DNA of 64,000 nucleotides. It comes from Virgisporangium aurantiacum (GTDB taxonomy: Bacteria; Actinomycetota; Actinomycetes; Mycobacteriales; Micromonosporaceae). A program made the position numbers and the translations under genes. The stretch lies in contig NZ_BOPG01000012.1 in the NCBI RefSeq assembly GCF_016863635.1, positions 372,001 to 436,000 on the forward strand. The letters are read 5' to 3'. Positions 7,365 to 15,955 of the stretch are shown in pieces. How positions within the stretch are numbered: position 1 is the stretch's first letter; each line of letters opens with the position of its first letter. The notes under the pieces were generated by a model that had not been told where the DNA came from, searched no databases, and saw nothing but the letters and a program-made list of their open reading frames with translations.

Positions 7365-8551
7365 GACAGGCGCTCCACCACCATCGCCATGCCCTGACCG
7401 CCGGCCGTGCACATGGTCTCCAGCCCGAACTGCTTGTCGCGCCAGCGCAACGAGTTGACCAGCGTGGTGGCGATGCGGGCGCCGGTCATGCCGAACGGGT
7501 GCCCGAGCGCGATCGCTCCACCGTGGACGTTCACCCGGTCCGGATCCAGCCCAAGTTCCCGGATCACCGGCACGACCTGGGCGGCGAACGCCTCGTTGAT
7601 CTCGACCAGGTCCACATCGGACACTCCGAGACCCGCGTGCGCCAGCGCCCGCCGCGACGCCTCGATCGGGCCCAGGCCCATGATCTCCGGGCTGAGCGCC
7701 GAGACGCCGGTCGCGACGATCCGGGCGAGCGGTTGCAGCCCCAGGTCGCGGGCGCGCGTCGCGCTCATGACGACCACCGCGGCGGCGCCGTCGTTGAGCG
7801 GGCACGCGTTCCCGGCGGTGACCGTCCCGTCGGGCCGGAACACCGGCGCCAGCGTCGACAGCTTCGCCAGCGTGGTGCCCGCGCGGGGCCCGTCGTCGGT
7901 GGCCACGACGGTGCCGTCGGGACGCGTCACCGGCGTGATGTCCACGTCGAAGAACCCGTCGGCGATCGCCTTCTCGGCCCGGTTCTGGCTGAGGACCGCG
8001 AACTCGTCCTGCTCCTCGCGGCTGACGCCGCACCACTGCGCGACGTTCTCCGCGGTCTCGCCCATCGCGATGTGCAGGTCGGGAAGCCCGCCGCTCGCCC
8101 GCGGGTCCACCCACCGCCCGGCCGGCGCGAAGGGCCGGAACGCCGGGTTCTTCGTGTCCGGCATCCCGTCGGCCTTGCCGTTGCCGTACCGCGACACCGA
8201 CTCCGCGCCGGCGGCGAGGAACGCGTGCCCCTCGCCGGCCCGGATCGCGTGGAACGCCATCCGGATCGCCTGCAACGACGAGGCGCAGTACCGGTTCACG
8301 GTCGTGCCCGGCACGCCGTCGAGGCCGAGCCGCACGGCCACCGAGCGGGCCAGGTTGTAGCCCTGCTCGCCGGCCGGCTGGGCGCAGCCGAGCATGATGT
8401 CGTCCAACGTCGACGGATCCAGCGCGGGCACCTGGCCCAGGGCCGCCCTGGCCATCGCGACCGCGAGGTCGTCGGCGCGCATTCCCGCCAGCGATCCCTT
8501 GTTCGCGCGTCCGATCGGCGAGCGCGCCGCCGCCACGATCACCGCATCCAC
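7361..8551 (-). CDS. Thiolase (acetyl-CoA C-acyltransferase), second thiolase of the locus
   Basis: 396 residues with all thiolase landmarks: nucleophile Cys89 in NRYCASSLQ, NEAFAAQV, the basic His in GGAIALGHPFGMTGAR and the C-terminal CTAGGQG loop. GTG at 8551 is chosen because AGGAGG lies just upstream, inside the end of fadD3; the longer reading to 8665 runs through fadD3 coding sequence. It is not the FadA6 orthologue (found at 10142). It probably handles a later beta-oxidation cycle of the opened-ring chain. Confidence 0.88.
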   Translation of the reverse strand: MDAVIVAAARSPIGRANKGSLAGMRADDLAVAMARAALGQVPALDPSTLDDIMLGCAQPAGEQGYNLARSVAVRLGLDGVPGTTVNRYCASSLQAIRMAFHAIRAGEGHAFLAAGAESVSRYGNGKADGMPDTKNPAFRPFAPAGRWVDPRASGGLPDLHIAMGETAENVAQWCGVSREEQDEFAVLSQNRAEKAIADGFFDVDITPVTRPDGTVVATDDGPRAGTTLAKLSTLAPVFRPDGTVTAGNACPLNDGAAAVVVMSATRARDLGLQPLARIVATGVSALSPEIMGLGPIEASRRALAHAGLGVSDVDLVEINEAFAAQVVPVIRELGLDPDRVNVHGGAIALGHPFGMTGARIATTLVNSLRWRDKQFGLETMCTAGGQGMAMVVERLS

Positions 8552-8559
8552 GGCGCCTC

Positions 8560-10095
8560 CTATAAGGACGATTTGATGACCTTGCCGCTCGCGTTGCGCG
8601 GCAACGCCTCCACGAACTCGACCGTCCGCGGCACCTTGAAGTTCGCGAGCCGCTCCCGGCACCACGCGACGAGATCTGCCGCCGACGCCGTCCGGCCGTG
8701 ACGCAGCACCACGACCGCGCGGCCGACCTCACCGAGCCGCTCGTCCGGCGCGCCGACGACGGCCGCCTCGGCCACCGCCGCGTGGTGCGCCAGCACCTGT
8801 TCGATCTCGGCCGGGTACACGTTGAACCCGCCGCAGATGTACATGTCCTTGAGCCGGTCGGTGATCTTCAGGTAGCCGCGCTGGTCCAGCACGCCGATGT
8901 CGCCGGTGTGCAGCCAGCCGTCGTCGTCGATCGCGGCCTTGGTGGCTTCGGGATCGTCGAGGTAGCCGACCATCACGTTGTAGCCGCGGATGAGCACCTC
9001 GCCGGGTTCGCCGGCCGGCACCGGCTTCCCGTCGGCGTCGACGACCGCGAGCTCCACGCCGGGCACCGGCCCGCCGCACGTGTTCGCCACGGTTTCCGCG
9101 GTGTCGTCGGGCCGGCACATCGTGGCGGTGCCGGCGGTCTCGGTGAGCCCGTACGCGGTCAGCACCCGCTCCAGCGTGAGTTCGGCGTGCAGGCGCTCGA
9201 TCAGCGCCACCGGAACCGTTGTCGCGCCGGTGACCGCGACCCGCAGGCTGCTCAGGTCGTACTTCCCGCGGTCGGGATGGTTGAGGATCGACGTGTACAG
9301 CGTCGGCGGTCCCGGCATCACGGTGATGCGTTCGCGCTCGATCAGCCCGAGCGAGGCGTCGACGTCGAACACCGCCTGCGGCACGATCGTGGCGCCGCGC
9401 AGCAGGCACGCGAGCACACCGGCCTTGTAGCCGAACGTGTGGAAGAACGGGTTCACGAGCAGGTACCTGTCCCCGGTCCGCAGGCCGGCGAGGTCGCTCC
9501 AGGTGGTGTAGAGGGCGATCGCCTGCGCGTGCGTGAGCATCGCGCCCTTCGGGTTACCGGTGGTGCCCGAGGTGAAGAAGATGTCGCTGACGTCGCCACC
9601 GTCGATCGCGGCCGCCCTCGCCGCCGCGGCTTCCGCGGTGACGCGGGCGCCGCCGGCGATGAACTCGTCCCACTCATTCAACAGGACGGTTTTCTCCAGG
9701 TGCGGAACGTCCTCTGTGGACAGCATTCCCACGTAGTCGTTGCCGAGGAAGCCGTCGACGGTCACCAGCAGGCGGGCCTTCGTCCGGTTGAGGATGTACG
9801 CCGCCTCGGCGCCCTTGTAGCGGGTGTTCAACGGGATCAGCACGGCACCCGCGCGGACCGCGCCGAGCGCGGCGACCACCCACCGCCACCCGTTGGGCGC
9901 CCACATCGCGACCCGGTCGCCCGGTTCGACGCCGGCGGCCATCACCGCGCGGGCGAACCCGTCGACCTGCCCGGCGAGTTCGGCGAACCGGATGCGGGTG
10001 GCACCGTCCACAATGGCCTCACGGTCGCCGTACGCGGCAGCCGCCGCCTCGACGAGTGCGGGCAGCGTGTCTGCGCGGAGTGGATCGGGCTGCAC
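8560..10095 (-). CDS. fadD3: FadD3-like HIP-CoA ligase
   Basis: 511-residue acyl-CoA synthetase. FFTSGTTGNPKGAM at about residues 173-186 binds ATP; YGLTETAG, GWLHTGDIG and the lysine in RNASGKVIKSSL complete the ANL motifs. FadD3 activates HIP (the CD-ring propionate) to HIP-CoA, which is both the pathway entry and the KstR2 inducer. GTG at 10095 lies 7 nt from a 32-bp palindrome and has no ribosome site, so a leaderless mRNA is likely. Position in the kstR2/fadA6 cluster supports the specific name over a generic ligase. Confidence 0.87.
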   Translation of the reverse strand: MQPDPLRADTLPALVEAAAAAYGDREAIVDGATRIRFAELAGQVDGFARAVMAAGVEPGDRVAMWAPNGWRWVVAALGAVRAGAVLIPLNTRYKGAEAAYILNRTKARLLVTVDGFLGNDYVGMLSTEDVPHLEKTVLLNEWDEFIAGGARVTAEAAAARAAAIDGGDVSDIFFTSGTTGNPKGAMLTHAQAIALYTTWSDLAGLRTGDRYLLVNPFFHTFGYKAGVLACLLRGATIVPQAVFDVDASLGLIERERITVMPGPPTLYTSILNHPDRGKYDLSSLRVAVTGATTVPVALIERLHAELTLERVLTAYGLTETAGTATMCRPDDTAETVANTCGGPVPGVELAVVDADGKPVPAGEPGEVLIRGYNVMVGYLDDPEATKAAIDDDGWLHTGDIGVLDQRGYLKITDRLKDMYICGGFNVYPAEIEQVLAHHAAVAEAAVVGAPDERLGEVGRAVVVLRHGRTASAADLVAWCRERLANFKVPRTVEFVEALPRNASGKVIKSSL

Positions 10096-10102
10096 GGAAC
10101 GC

Positions 10103-10134
10103 AGCTTACCAAGCGAATGCTTGCTTGGTAAGCT
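10103..10134. promoter_or_regulatory. Symmetric operator/bidirectional promoter between fadD3 and fadA6
   Basis: Two perfect 12-bp arms (10103-10114 and 10123-10134, AGCTTACCAAGC and its complement) around an 8-bp centre. Each arm ends in a -10-like TAAGCT pointing outward: at 10129-10134 for fadA6 and 10108-10103 for fadD3, each exactly 7 nt from its start codon, with TTACCA 17 bp upstream as a weak -35. The centre gives AGCAAG-n6-CTTGGT, a stretched form of the KstR2 site. Both genes lack a normal ribosome site. Confidence 0.75.
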
Positions 10135-10141
10135 GTCGACC

Positions 10142-11293
10142 ATGACCGTCGCGTACCTGGTTGATGCGCTGCGCACCCCGGTCGGCCGGCGCGGCGGCGC
10201 GCTGGCCGGCGTCCACCCCGCCGACCTCGGTGCACACGTGCTGCGGGCGCTGGTCGACCGCACCGGCATCGACCCGGCCACCGTCGACGACGTGATCTTC
10301 GGCTGCGTCGACACCATCGGCCCGCAGGCCGGCAACATCGCCCGCACCTCGTGGCTGGCGGCCGGGCTGCCCGAGGAGGTGCCCGGCGTCACCGTCGATC
10401 GGCAGTGCGGGTCGTCGCAGCAGGCCGTCCACTTCGCCGCGCAGGCCGTCCTGTCCGGAACCGCCGACCTCGTCGTCGCCGGCGGCGTGCAGAACATGAG
10501 CGCGATCCCGATCGCGTCGGCGATGGCGGCCGGGCAGGCGCTCGGCTTCACCGACCCGTTCTCCGGCTCGGTCGGCTGGCAGCGCCGCTACGGCGACCAG
10601 GAGATCTCCCAGTTCCGCGCCGCCGAGCTCATCGCGACGAAGTGGGACCTCGGCCGCGCCGAGATGGAGGAGTACGCGCTCGGCAGCCACCAGCGCGCGA
10701 TCCTCGCGATCGACGAGGGCCGGTTCGCGCGCGAGATCGCGCCCATCAACGGCGTCGACACCGACGAGGGCCCGCGCCGCGACACCTCGCTGGATCGCAT
10801 GGCCGGTTTGAAGACCCTGTCGGAGGGGGGACGCGTCACCGCCGCCCTGGCGAGCCAGATCTCCGACGGCGCGGCGGCGCTGCTCGTCGCGTCGGAGCAG
10901 GCCGTCGCGCGGTACAACCTCAAGCCCCGGGCGGCGGTTCGACACCTCGGCGTGCGGGCCGCCGACCCGGTCTACATGCTCACCGGCCCGATCCCGGCCA
11001 CCCACCGCGCGCTGGAGCGCAGCGGCCTCACCATCGACGACATCGACCTCGTCGAGATCAACGAGGCGTTCGTCCCCGTGGTGCTGGCGTGGCAGCGTGA
11101 ACTCGGCGCCGATCTGGCCCGCGTCAACGTGAACGGCGGCGCGGTCGCGTTGGGCCACCCGCTGGGCGCCACGGGTGCGAGGCTGATGACGACGCTGCTG
11201 CACGAACTCGAACGCACCGGCGGACGCTACGGCCTGCAGACCATGTGCGAGGGCGGGGGGACCGCGAATGTCACCATCATCGAACGGCTCTGA
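10142..11293 (+). CDS. fadA6: FadA6, thiolase of ring C/D catabolism
   Basis: 383 residues, closely resembling Mtb FadA6 throughout: PGVTVDRQCGSSQQA with nucleophile Cys89, RYGDQEISQFR, the GPIPATHRALERSG segment, NEAFVPVV, NGGAVALGHPLGATGAR and the C-terminal MCEGGGTANVTIIERL. It thiolyses a CoA chain released by ring opening. ATG at 10142 sits 7 nt after the -10-like TAAGCT with no ribosome site, pointing to a leaderless transcript. Divergent from fadD3; the next SDR begins inside its end. Confidence 0.9.
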   Translation: MTVAYLVDALRTPVGRRGGALAGVHPADLGAHVLRALVDRTGIDPATVDDVIFGCVDTIGPQAGNIARTSWLAAGLPEEVPGVTVDRQCGSSQQAVHFAAQAVLSGTADLVVAGGVQNMSAIPIASAMAAGQALGFTDPFSGSVGWQRRYGDQEISQFRAAELIATKWDLGRAEMEEYALGSHQRAILAIDEGRFAREIAPINGVDTDEGPRRDTSLDRMAGLKTLSEGGRVTAALASQISDGAAALLVASEQAVARYNLKPRAAVRHLGVRAADPVYMLTGPIPATHRALERSGLTIDDIDLVEINEAFVPVVLAWQRELGADLARVNVNGGAVALGHPLGATGARLMTTLLHELERTGGRYGLQTMCEGGGTANVTIIERL

Positions 11294-12038
11294 TGTGGAC
11301 GGTCGCGCCGTTCTGGTGACCGGCGGCAGCCGCGGCATCGGCCGCACGATCGCGGAGCGTTTCGCCGCGGCCGGTGCCCGGGTGCTGGCGTGCTCGCGGC
11401 GCGCGCCCGACCCGCCCGCCGCCGGGGTCGAGCACATGTCCGGTGACGTGCGTGAGCCCGCGGTCGCCGCCTCGTTGGTGGAGGAAGCGGTCCGCCGCTT
11501 CGGGCGCCTCGACGTGGTGGTGAACAACGCCGGTGGCGGCCCGTCCGTCCCCGCCGCCGAGGCGTCGCCGAACCTGGTCACGTCGGTGGTGCGGCTCAAC
11601 CTGCTGGCGCCGTTCTTCGTGGCGCAGGCGGCGAACGCCGTCATGCAGAAGCAGACCGGCGGCGGCCTCATCATCAACATCGGCAGCGTCTCGGCCACCG
11701 AACCGGTTCCCGGCACCGCCGCGTACGCCGCGTCGAAGGCCGGCCTGTCGGTGCTCACCCGCGCGCTCGCGGTGGAGTGGGCGCCGCTCGTGCGCGTCGT
11801 CGAGGTGATGGCCGGACTGGTCCGCACCGACGAGAACGAACACCACTACGGCGACGAGGAGACGCTCGCCGCGGTCGCCGCCACGGTCCCGTTGGGCCGC
11901 ATGGCCACGCCGAACGACATCGCCGACGCGTGTCTCCTGATGTGCTCCCCGCTAGCCGCGTACCTCACCGGCGCTTCTCTCCGCGTCGACGGCGGCGGCC
12001 AGCTCCCCGCGTTCACGACGGTCACCCACCGCCCCTGA
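11268..12038 (+). CDS. Short-chain dehydrogenase/reductase downstream of fadA6
   Basis: 256-residue SDR: AVLVTGGSRGIGRTIAERF, NNAGGGPSVP, S...Y...K (NIGSVSAT, then AYAASKAG) and the LRVDGGGQLP end. It overlaps fadA6 by 26 bp. ATG at 11268 has GGGGGGA upstream; an in-frame GTG at 11295 would start immediately at the cofactor fold and cannot be excluded. The 3' end overlaps the convergent fadE by 17 bp, leaving no room for a terminator. Substrate not known. Confidence 0.82.
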   Translation: MSPSSNGSDVDGRAVLVTGGSRGIGRTIAERFAAAGARVLACSRRAPDPPAAGVEHMSGDVREPAVAASLVEEAVRRFGRLDVVVNNAGGGPSVPAAEASPNLVTSVVRLNLLAPFFVAQAANAVMQKQTGGGLIINIGSVSATEPVPGTAAYAASKAGLSVLTRALAVEWAPLVRVVEVMAGLVRTDENEHHYGDEETLAAVAATVPLGRMATPNDIADACLLMCSPLAAYLTGASLRVDGGGQLPAFTTVTHRP

Positions 12039-13056
12039 CCCCCGTTGATCTTGGGAGGGCGGCGGGCGTCAACTCGCGGCGCAGGTCCGCGGGGGTGCCG
12101 GCCAGGAGGCGGTTGGCGGTCGCTCGTTTGAAGTAGCGGTGGGCGTCGTGTTCCCAGGTGAAGCCGATTCCGCCGAGTAGTTGGATGCATTCCCCGGTCA
12201 CCTCGAATGCGGCGTCGGTGGCGACCAGCTTCGCGATCGTGGCGGCGGTGTCGAACTCGTCGGTGTCGGCGACGCGCACGGCGTACCAGGCGCTGGAGGT
12301 GGCGGCCTCGACGTGGACGGTCAGGTCGGCGACGCGGTGCCGCAACGCCTGGAACGTGGCCAGCGGGGCGCCGAACTGCTCCCGCGTCCGCAGGTGTGCC
12401 ACCGCCGCCGCGAGCGCGGCGCGCGCGACCCCGACCGACTCGACCGCGAGCGCGGCGCGCAGCAGGCTCAGCGCGGGCCCGGCCGACGGGCCGACCCGTT
12501 CCGCCGGTGCCGCCTCGAACACGAGCGTCGCCTGCGAGCGGGTCTGGTCGAGCGTCGGGTGCACGGTGCGCTTCGCGTGCGCCACCGGCACCGCGAACAG
12601 CCCGGAATCCGTTGCCACCACGGCGATGTCGGCGTCCGCACCGTTGAGGACGTGGACGGCGGTGCCGTCGACGAGGTATGCGTCACCGTCGCGCGTGGCG
12701 GTCAGCGCTGGCCCCGCCGGATCGGGGAACGCCAGCGCGGCCACCGTCGACCCAGCGGCCAGGCCCGACAGCAGCGCGGCACCGGCCGGCGTCGACGGGT
12801 CGACGGCCGCCGCCGCGGTGACGGTGGCCAGCAACGGCACCGGCGCCAGCGCGGCACCGGTCTCCTCCACCGCGATCGCGACCTCGACGAGCGACGCGCC
12901 GAAGCCGCCGTGCTCCTCCGGGATCGCCAGCGCGGTCAGGCCGAGCTCGTCGACCATCTTCGTCCACAGTGGAACGTCCGACTTGGCCAGCAGCCGCCGG
13001 ACGGTGGCGCGCAGGTCCTCCTGCTCGTCGGTGAATGCGAAGTCCACGACCGTCAC
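12022..13056 (-). CDS. Acyl-CoA dehydrogenase, short subunit of a FadE heteromer
   Basis: 344 residues. N-terminal FTDEQEDLRATVRRLLA, a poorly conserved middle domain, and a C-terminal helical domain with REQFGAPLATFQALRHRVAD and GGIGFTWEHDAHRYFKRA. The last motif is found in one of the two unlike subunits of actinobacterial alpha2-beta2 steroid acyl-CoA dehydrogenases. GTG overlaps the previous fadE stop (GTGA). Probably one half of a FadE31/32/33-type enzyme oxidising an opened-ring CoA ester; which number it matches is not resolvable here. Confidence 0.83.
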   Translation of the reverse strand: MTVVDFAFTDEQEDLRATVRRLLAKSDVPLWTKMVDELGLTALAIPEEHGGFGASLVEVAIAVEETGAALAPVPLLATVTAAAAVDPSTPAGAALLSGLAAGSTVAALAFPDPAGPALTATRDGDAYLVDGTAVHVLNGADADIAVVATDSGLFAVPVAHAKRTVHPTLDQTRSQATLVFEAAPAERVGPSAGPALSLLRAALAVESVGVARAALAAAVAHLRTREQFGAPLATFQALRHRVADLTVHVEAATSSAWYAVRVADTDEFDTAATIAKLVATDAAFEVTGECIQLLGGIGFTWEHDAHRYFKRATANRLLAGTPADLRRELTPAALPRSTGVRGGG

Positions 13057-14189
13057 CCCCGACGCGATCGGCCGAGCACGTGGTTGGCGATGATGTTGCG
13101 TTGGATCTCGTTCGAGCCGCCGTAGATGGTGTCGGCGCGGGTGAACAGGAACAGCCGCTGCGCCGCCGACAACTCGTACGGTTCACCGTCGGCGAGCGTC
13201 GCCGCCGCGCCGTGGACGTCCATCGCCAGCTCGCCCAGCCGCCGGTGCCACGTCGCCCACATCAGCTTCGCCACCGACGGTGCGACCCCGTCGCCCGAAC
13301 CGAGCGTCCGCAACGCCTGGTGCCTCAGCGCCTGCAGCCCGACCCACGCGTCGACGATCCGGTCGCTCCACGCGGGATCGTCGAGCAGGCCACGGTCGTG
13401 GGCCACCGTCACGATCTCGTCGAGTTCGCGGGCGAACCCGATCTGCTGGCCGAGCGTCGCGATCCCGCGTTCGAACGCCAGCGTTCCGGTGGCGACCCGC
13501 CAGCCCTCGCCGGGCGCGCCGACGATGTTCGACGCCGCCGTCACCGCCCCGTCGAAGAAGACCTCGTTGAACTCCGAGGTGCCGGTCAGCTGGACGATCG
13601 GCCGCACCTCGACGCCCGGCTGGCGCATCGGCACCAGCAGGTACGACAGGCCGGTGTGCCGCTTCGAGCCCGGCTCGGTGCGGGCGAGCACGAAGCACCA
13701 GTCGGCCAGGTGCGCCAGCGACGTCCACACCTTCTGGCCGGTGACGCGCCAGACGTCGCCGTCGCGCTCGGCGCGGGTCTGCACGGCGGCGAGATCGCTG
13801 CCCGCGCCGGGCTCGGAGTAGCCCTGGCACCAGAACTCCTCGGCCCGCGCGATCGGCGGCAGGAACCGGTCGCACTGGTCCTTCGTGCCGTAGGCGATCA
13901 GCGTCGGGGCGAGCAGGTACTCGCCGATGTGGCTCAGCCGCCCCGGACCACCGGCGCGGGCGTACTCCTCGAAGAACGCCACCTGCGTCGCGACGTCGGC
14001 ACCGGCGCCACCGTGCGACGCCGGCCAGCCGAGCCCGATCCAGCCGGCGGCGCCGAGCGCCTTCTCCCACCGCGCGCGCAGCTCGACGTTCTCGTGCTCG
14101 CGGCCGGGTCCGCCGGTGCCGGCCAGCGCGGCGAACTCACCGGTGAGATTCGCCGAAAGCCAGTCCCGGACGCGGGTGCGGAAATCCAT
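13053..14189 (-). CDS. Acyl-CoA dehydrogenase, long subunit of a FadE heteromer
   Basis: 378 residues: GWIGLGWPASHGGAGAD, the FAD/substrate loop WCQGYSEPGAGSDLAAVQTRA, VTGQKVWTSLAH and the C-terminal ADTIYGGSNEIQRNIIANHVLG. The MCAD-type catalytic Glu position (IYEGT) is Gly here (IYGGS), as in FadE proteins whose base lies elsewhere. Overlap with the shorter fadE by 4 bp supports a two-gene heterotetramer. Follows an SDR gene with a 1-bp gap. Confidence 0.87.
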   Translation of the reverse strand: MDFRTRVRDWLSANLTGEFAALAGTGGPGREHENVELRARWEKALGAAGWIGLGWPASHGGAGADVATQVAFFEEYARAGGPGRLSHIGEYLLAPTLIAYGTKDQCDRFLPPIARAEEFWCQGYSEPGAGSDLAAVQTRAERDGDVWRVTGQKVWTSLAHLADWCFVLARTEPGSKRHTGLSYLLVPMRQPGVEVRPIVQLTGTSEFNEVFFDGAVTAASNIVGAPGEGWRVATGTLAFERGIATLGQQIGFARELDEIVTVAHDRGLLDDPAWSDRIVDAWVGLQALRHQALRTLGSGDGVAPSVAKLMWATWHRRLGELAMDVHGAAATLADGEPYELSAAQRLFLFTRADTIYGGSNEIQRNIIANHVLGRSRRG

Positions 14190-14190
14190 C

Positions 14191-15063
14191 TCAGGCCCCG
14201 TACACCGGCACCGGGGCGGGCGCGTCGGCGATCAGTTTGTGCACGACGTCGCCGAGTTCCGACGGCGTCCAACGCCGGCCGGCGTCGGCGGGCGGCCCGT
14301 GCCGCCAGCCGTCGGCGAGGCTCACCTGTCCGCCGCTCACCTCGAACACCCGTCCCGTCACGCCCGCCGACCCCACGCTCCCCAGCCACACCACGAGCGG
14401 CGACACGTTCTCCGGCGCCATCGCGTCGAACCCGTCGGCGGGCGCGCGCATCATGTCGACGAACACGGACTCCGTCATCGGCGTGCGGGCGCTCGGCGCG
14501 ATCGCGTTCACGGTGATCCCGTACCGCGCCAGTTCCACGGCGGCGACCTGGGTGAGGGCGACGATGCCGGCCTTGGCCGCGGCGTAGTTCACCTGGCCGA
14601 CGCTACCGAACAGGCCGGCGCCGGAACTGGTGTTGATGACGCGCGCGGCCCTCGGGTCGCCGGCCTTCGCGCGGTCGCGCCAGTAGGCCGCCGCGTGGCG
14701 CAACGGCGCCGCGTGACCCTTCAGGTTGACGCGCACCGCGGCGTCCCATTCCGCTTCGGTGATGCTGACGAGCATGCGGTCACGCACCAGGCCGGCGTTG
14801 TTCACGAGCACGTCGAGCCCGCCGTACGTCGTCACCGCGTGCGTCACCAGCTCCTGCGCGAACGCCCAGTCGGCGACGTCGCCCGGGCATGCGCTCGCGG
14901 TCCCGCCGTCCTTCTCCACCGATTCCACGACGGCGGCCGCGGCGTCGGCGGACAGGTCGTTGACGACGACCCGGGCCCCGGCGGCGGCGAACGCGTGTGC
15001 GTGCGCCCGCCCGATGCCCTGCCCGGCGCCGGTGACGACGACCACGCGGTCGGCACAGATCAT
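14191..15063 (-). CDS. Short-chain dehydrogenase/reductase, steroid-locus type
   Basis: 290-residue SDR with VVVVTGAGQGIGRAHAHAFA, NNAGLVRDRML, S...Y...K (NTSSGAGL, then NYAAAKAG) and a C-terminal tail QVSLADGWRHGPPADAGRRW resembling (3R)-hydroxyacyl-CoA dehydrogenase-like SDRs. AGGAGA precedes ATG at 15063 at ideal distance. It overlaps the LLM gene stop (ATGA) and is followed at once by the fadE pair, so dehydrogenation and hydroxy oxidation steps are probably encoded together. Confidence 0.82.
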   Translation of the reverse strand: MICADRVVVVTGAGQGIGRAHAHAFAAAGARVVVNDLSADAAAAVVESVEKDGGTASACPGDVADWAFAQELVTHAVTTYGGLDVLVNNAGLVRDRMLVSITEAEWDAAVRVNLKGHAAPLRHAAAYWRDRAKAGDPRAARVINTSSGAGLFGSVGQVNYAAAKAGIVALTQVAAVELARYGITVNAIAPSARTPMTESVFVDMMRAPADGFDAMAPENVSPLVVWLGSVGSAGVTGRVFEVSGGQVSLADGWRHGPPADAGRRWTPSELGDVVHKLIADAPAPVPVYGA

Positions 15064-15908
15064 GTTCCGATCTCCTTCCGGTAGCGCCGCACGCGTCGCT
15101 CCGTTCCGGCGAGGTCGGACGCGTCGCCGCGGATGACGACGCGGGACACGCCCAGCGACGCCAGTTCGGCCACCTCCGCCGCGGTTCGGGGCGCCCGCGC
15201 GGTCACCTCGATCGCGGCCGGGTCGCGCCCGATCGCCGCGCATTCCTTTCGTAGCACGGCCAGCAGGTCGGCCAGGCCGCCGGCGTCGACGCCGAGCGGG
15301 TAGAAGCCGTCGCCGTACCGCGCGGCGCGGCGGGCCGCCGCCGGACTGTGGCCGCCGACGACGATCGGCACCCCGGCCGGCCGCACGGGACGCGGTGTCG
15401 AGTGGACGTCGCGGAACGCGGTGAACTCACCGTCGAATGTGGACGGTGCGTCCGTCCACAGTGCACGCATCGCGGCGAGGTACTCGTCGGCGCGGCGCCC
15501 GCGCGCCTCGAAGGGGACGCCGAGCGCGTCGTACTCCTCGCGCAACCAGCCCACCCCCACGCCGGCGAGCAGGCGTCCGCCGCTCAGCCTGTCGATCGTG
15601 GACAGTCGCTTCGCGAGGTGCACAGGATGGTGCAGCGGCAGGATGAGCATCGCCACGCCCAGTTTCAGCGTGGTGGTGTGCGCGGCGGCGAATGTCAACC
15701 AGTGCAACGGATCGGGTACGTCGTCGTCCGGCCCGAGGCTCATGACGCCGCTCGGGTCGTACGGGTACACCGGCGCGTACGCCGCCGGCACCACCACGTG
15801 CTCGACCGCCCACACCGACTCGCACCCGAGCTCCTCCACCAACCGCACGAACGCGGCCGCCGCGGCGGGATCGGCACTCGCGATCGGCGACATGACACCG
15901 AGGTTCAC
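15060..15908 (-). CDS. LLM-class (probably F420-dependent) oxidoreductase
   Basis: Luciferase-like TIM barrel of 282 residues: LGVMSPIA strand, GCESVWAVEHVVVP, KLGVAMLILPLHHPVHLAKR, RLLAGVGVGWLREEYDALG and GVPIVVGGHSPAAARRAARYGDG. Similar F420-family enzymes occur in mycobacterial sterol regulons (Rv3520c type). Two starts are possible: GTG 15917, and GTG 15908 chosen here because it lies 7 nt after a TANNNT -10 (TAGGGT, 15921-15916) in a layout like fadD3. Its role in the ring pathway is unknown. Confidence 0.8.
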   Translation of the reverse strand: MNLGVMSPIASADPAAAAAFVRLVEELGCESVWAVEHVVVPAAYAPVYPYDPSGVMSLGPDDDVPDPLHWLTFAAAHTTTLKLGVAMLILPLHHPVHLAKRLSTIDRLSGGRLLAGVGVGWLREEYDALGVPFEARGRRADEYLAAMRALWTDAPSTFDGEFTAFRDVHSTPRPVRPAGVPIVVGGHSPAAARRAARYGDGFYPLGVDAGGLADLLAVLRKECAAIGRDPAAIEVTARAPRTAAEVAELASLGVSRVVIRGDASDLAGTERRVRRYRKEIGT

Positions 15909-15920
15909 GCGATGCACCCT

Positions 15921-15934
15921 ACCAAATGCTTGCT
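15921..15934. promoter_or_regulatory. KstR2-like operator between LLM gene and SDR
   Basis: On the minus strand AGCAAGCATTTGGT matches AnCAAGnnCTTGnT at 9 of 10 fixed bases. It lies inside a TACCAA/TTGGTA inverted repeat (15920-15939). -10-like TAGGGT (minus, 15921-15916) and TACGGT (plus, 15944-15949) flank it, each 6-7 nt from a GTG start. Confidence 0.65.
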
Positions 15935-15955
15935 TGGTAAGGATACGGTAGGCGG

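Noticed and set aside
12047..12057. GATCTTGGGAGG, similar to one arm of the REP-like palindromes
   Set aside because: No complementary arm was found nearby, and it lies in the coding end of a fadE gene; at most a decayed half element.
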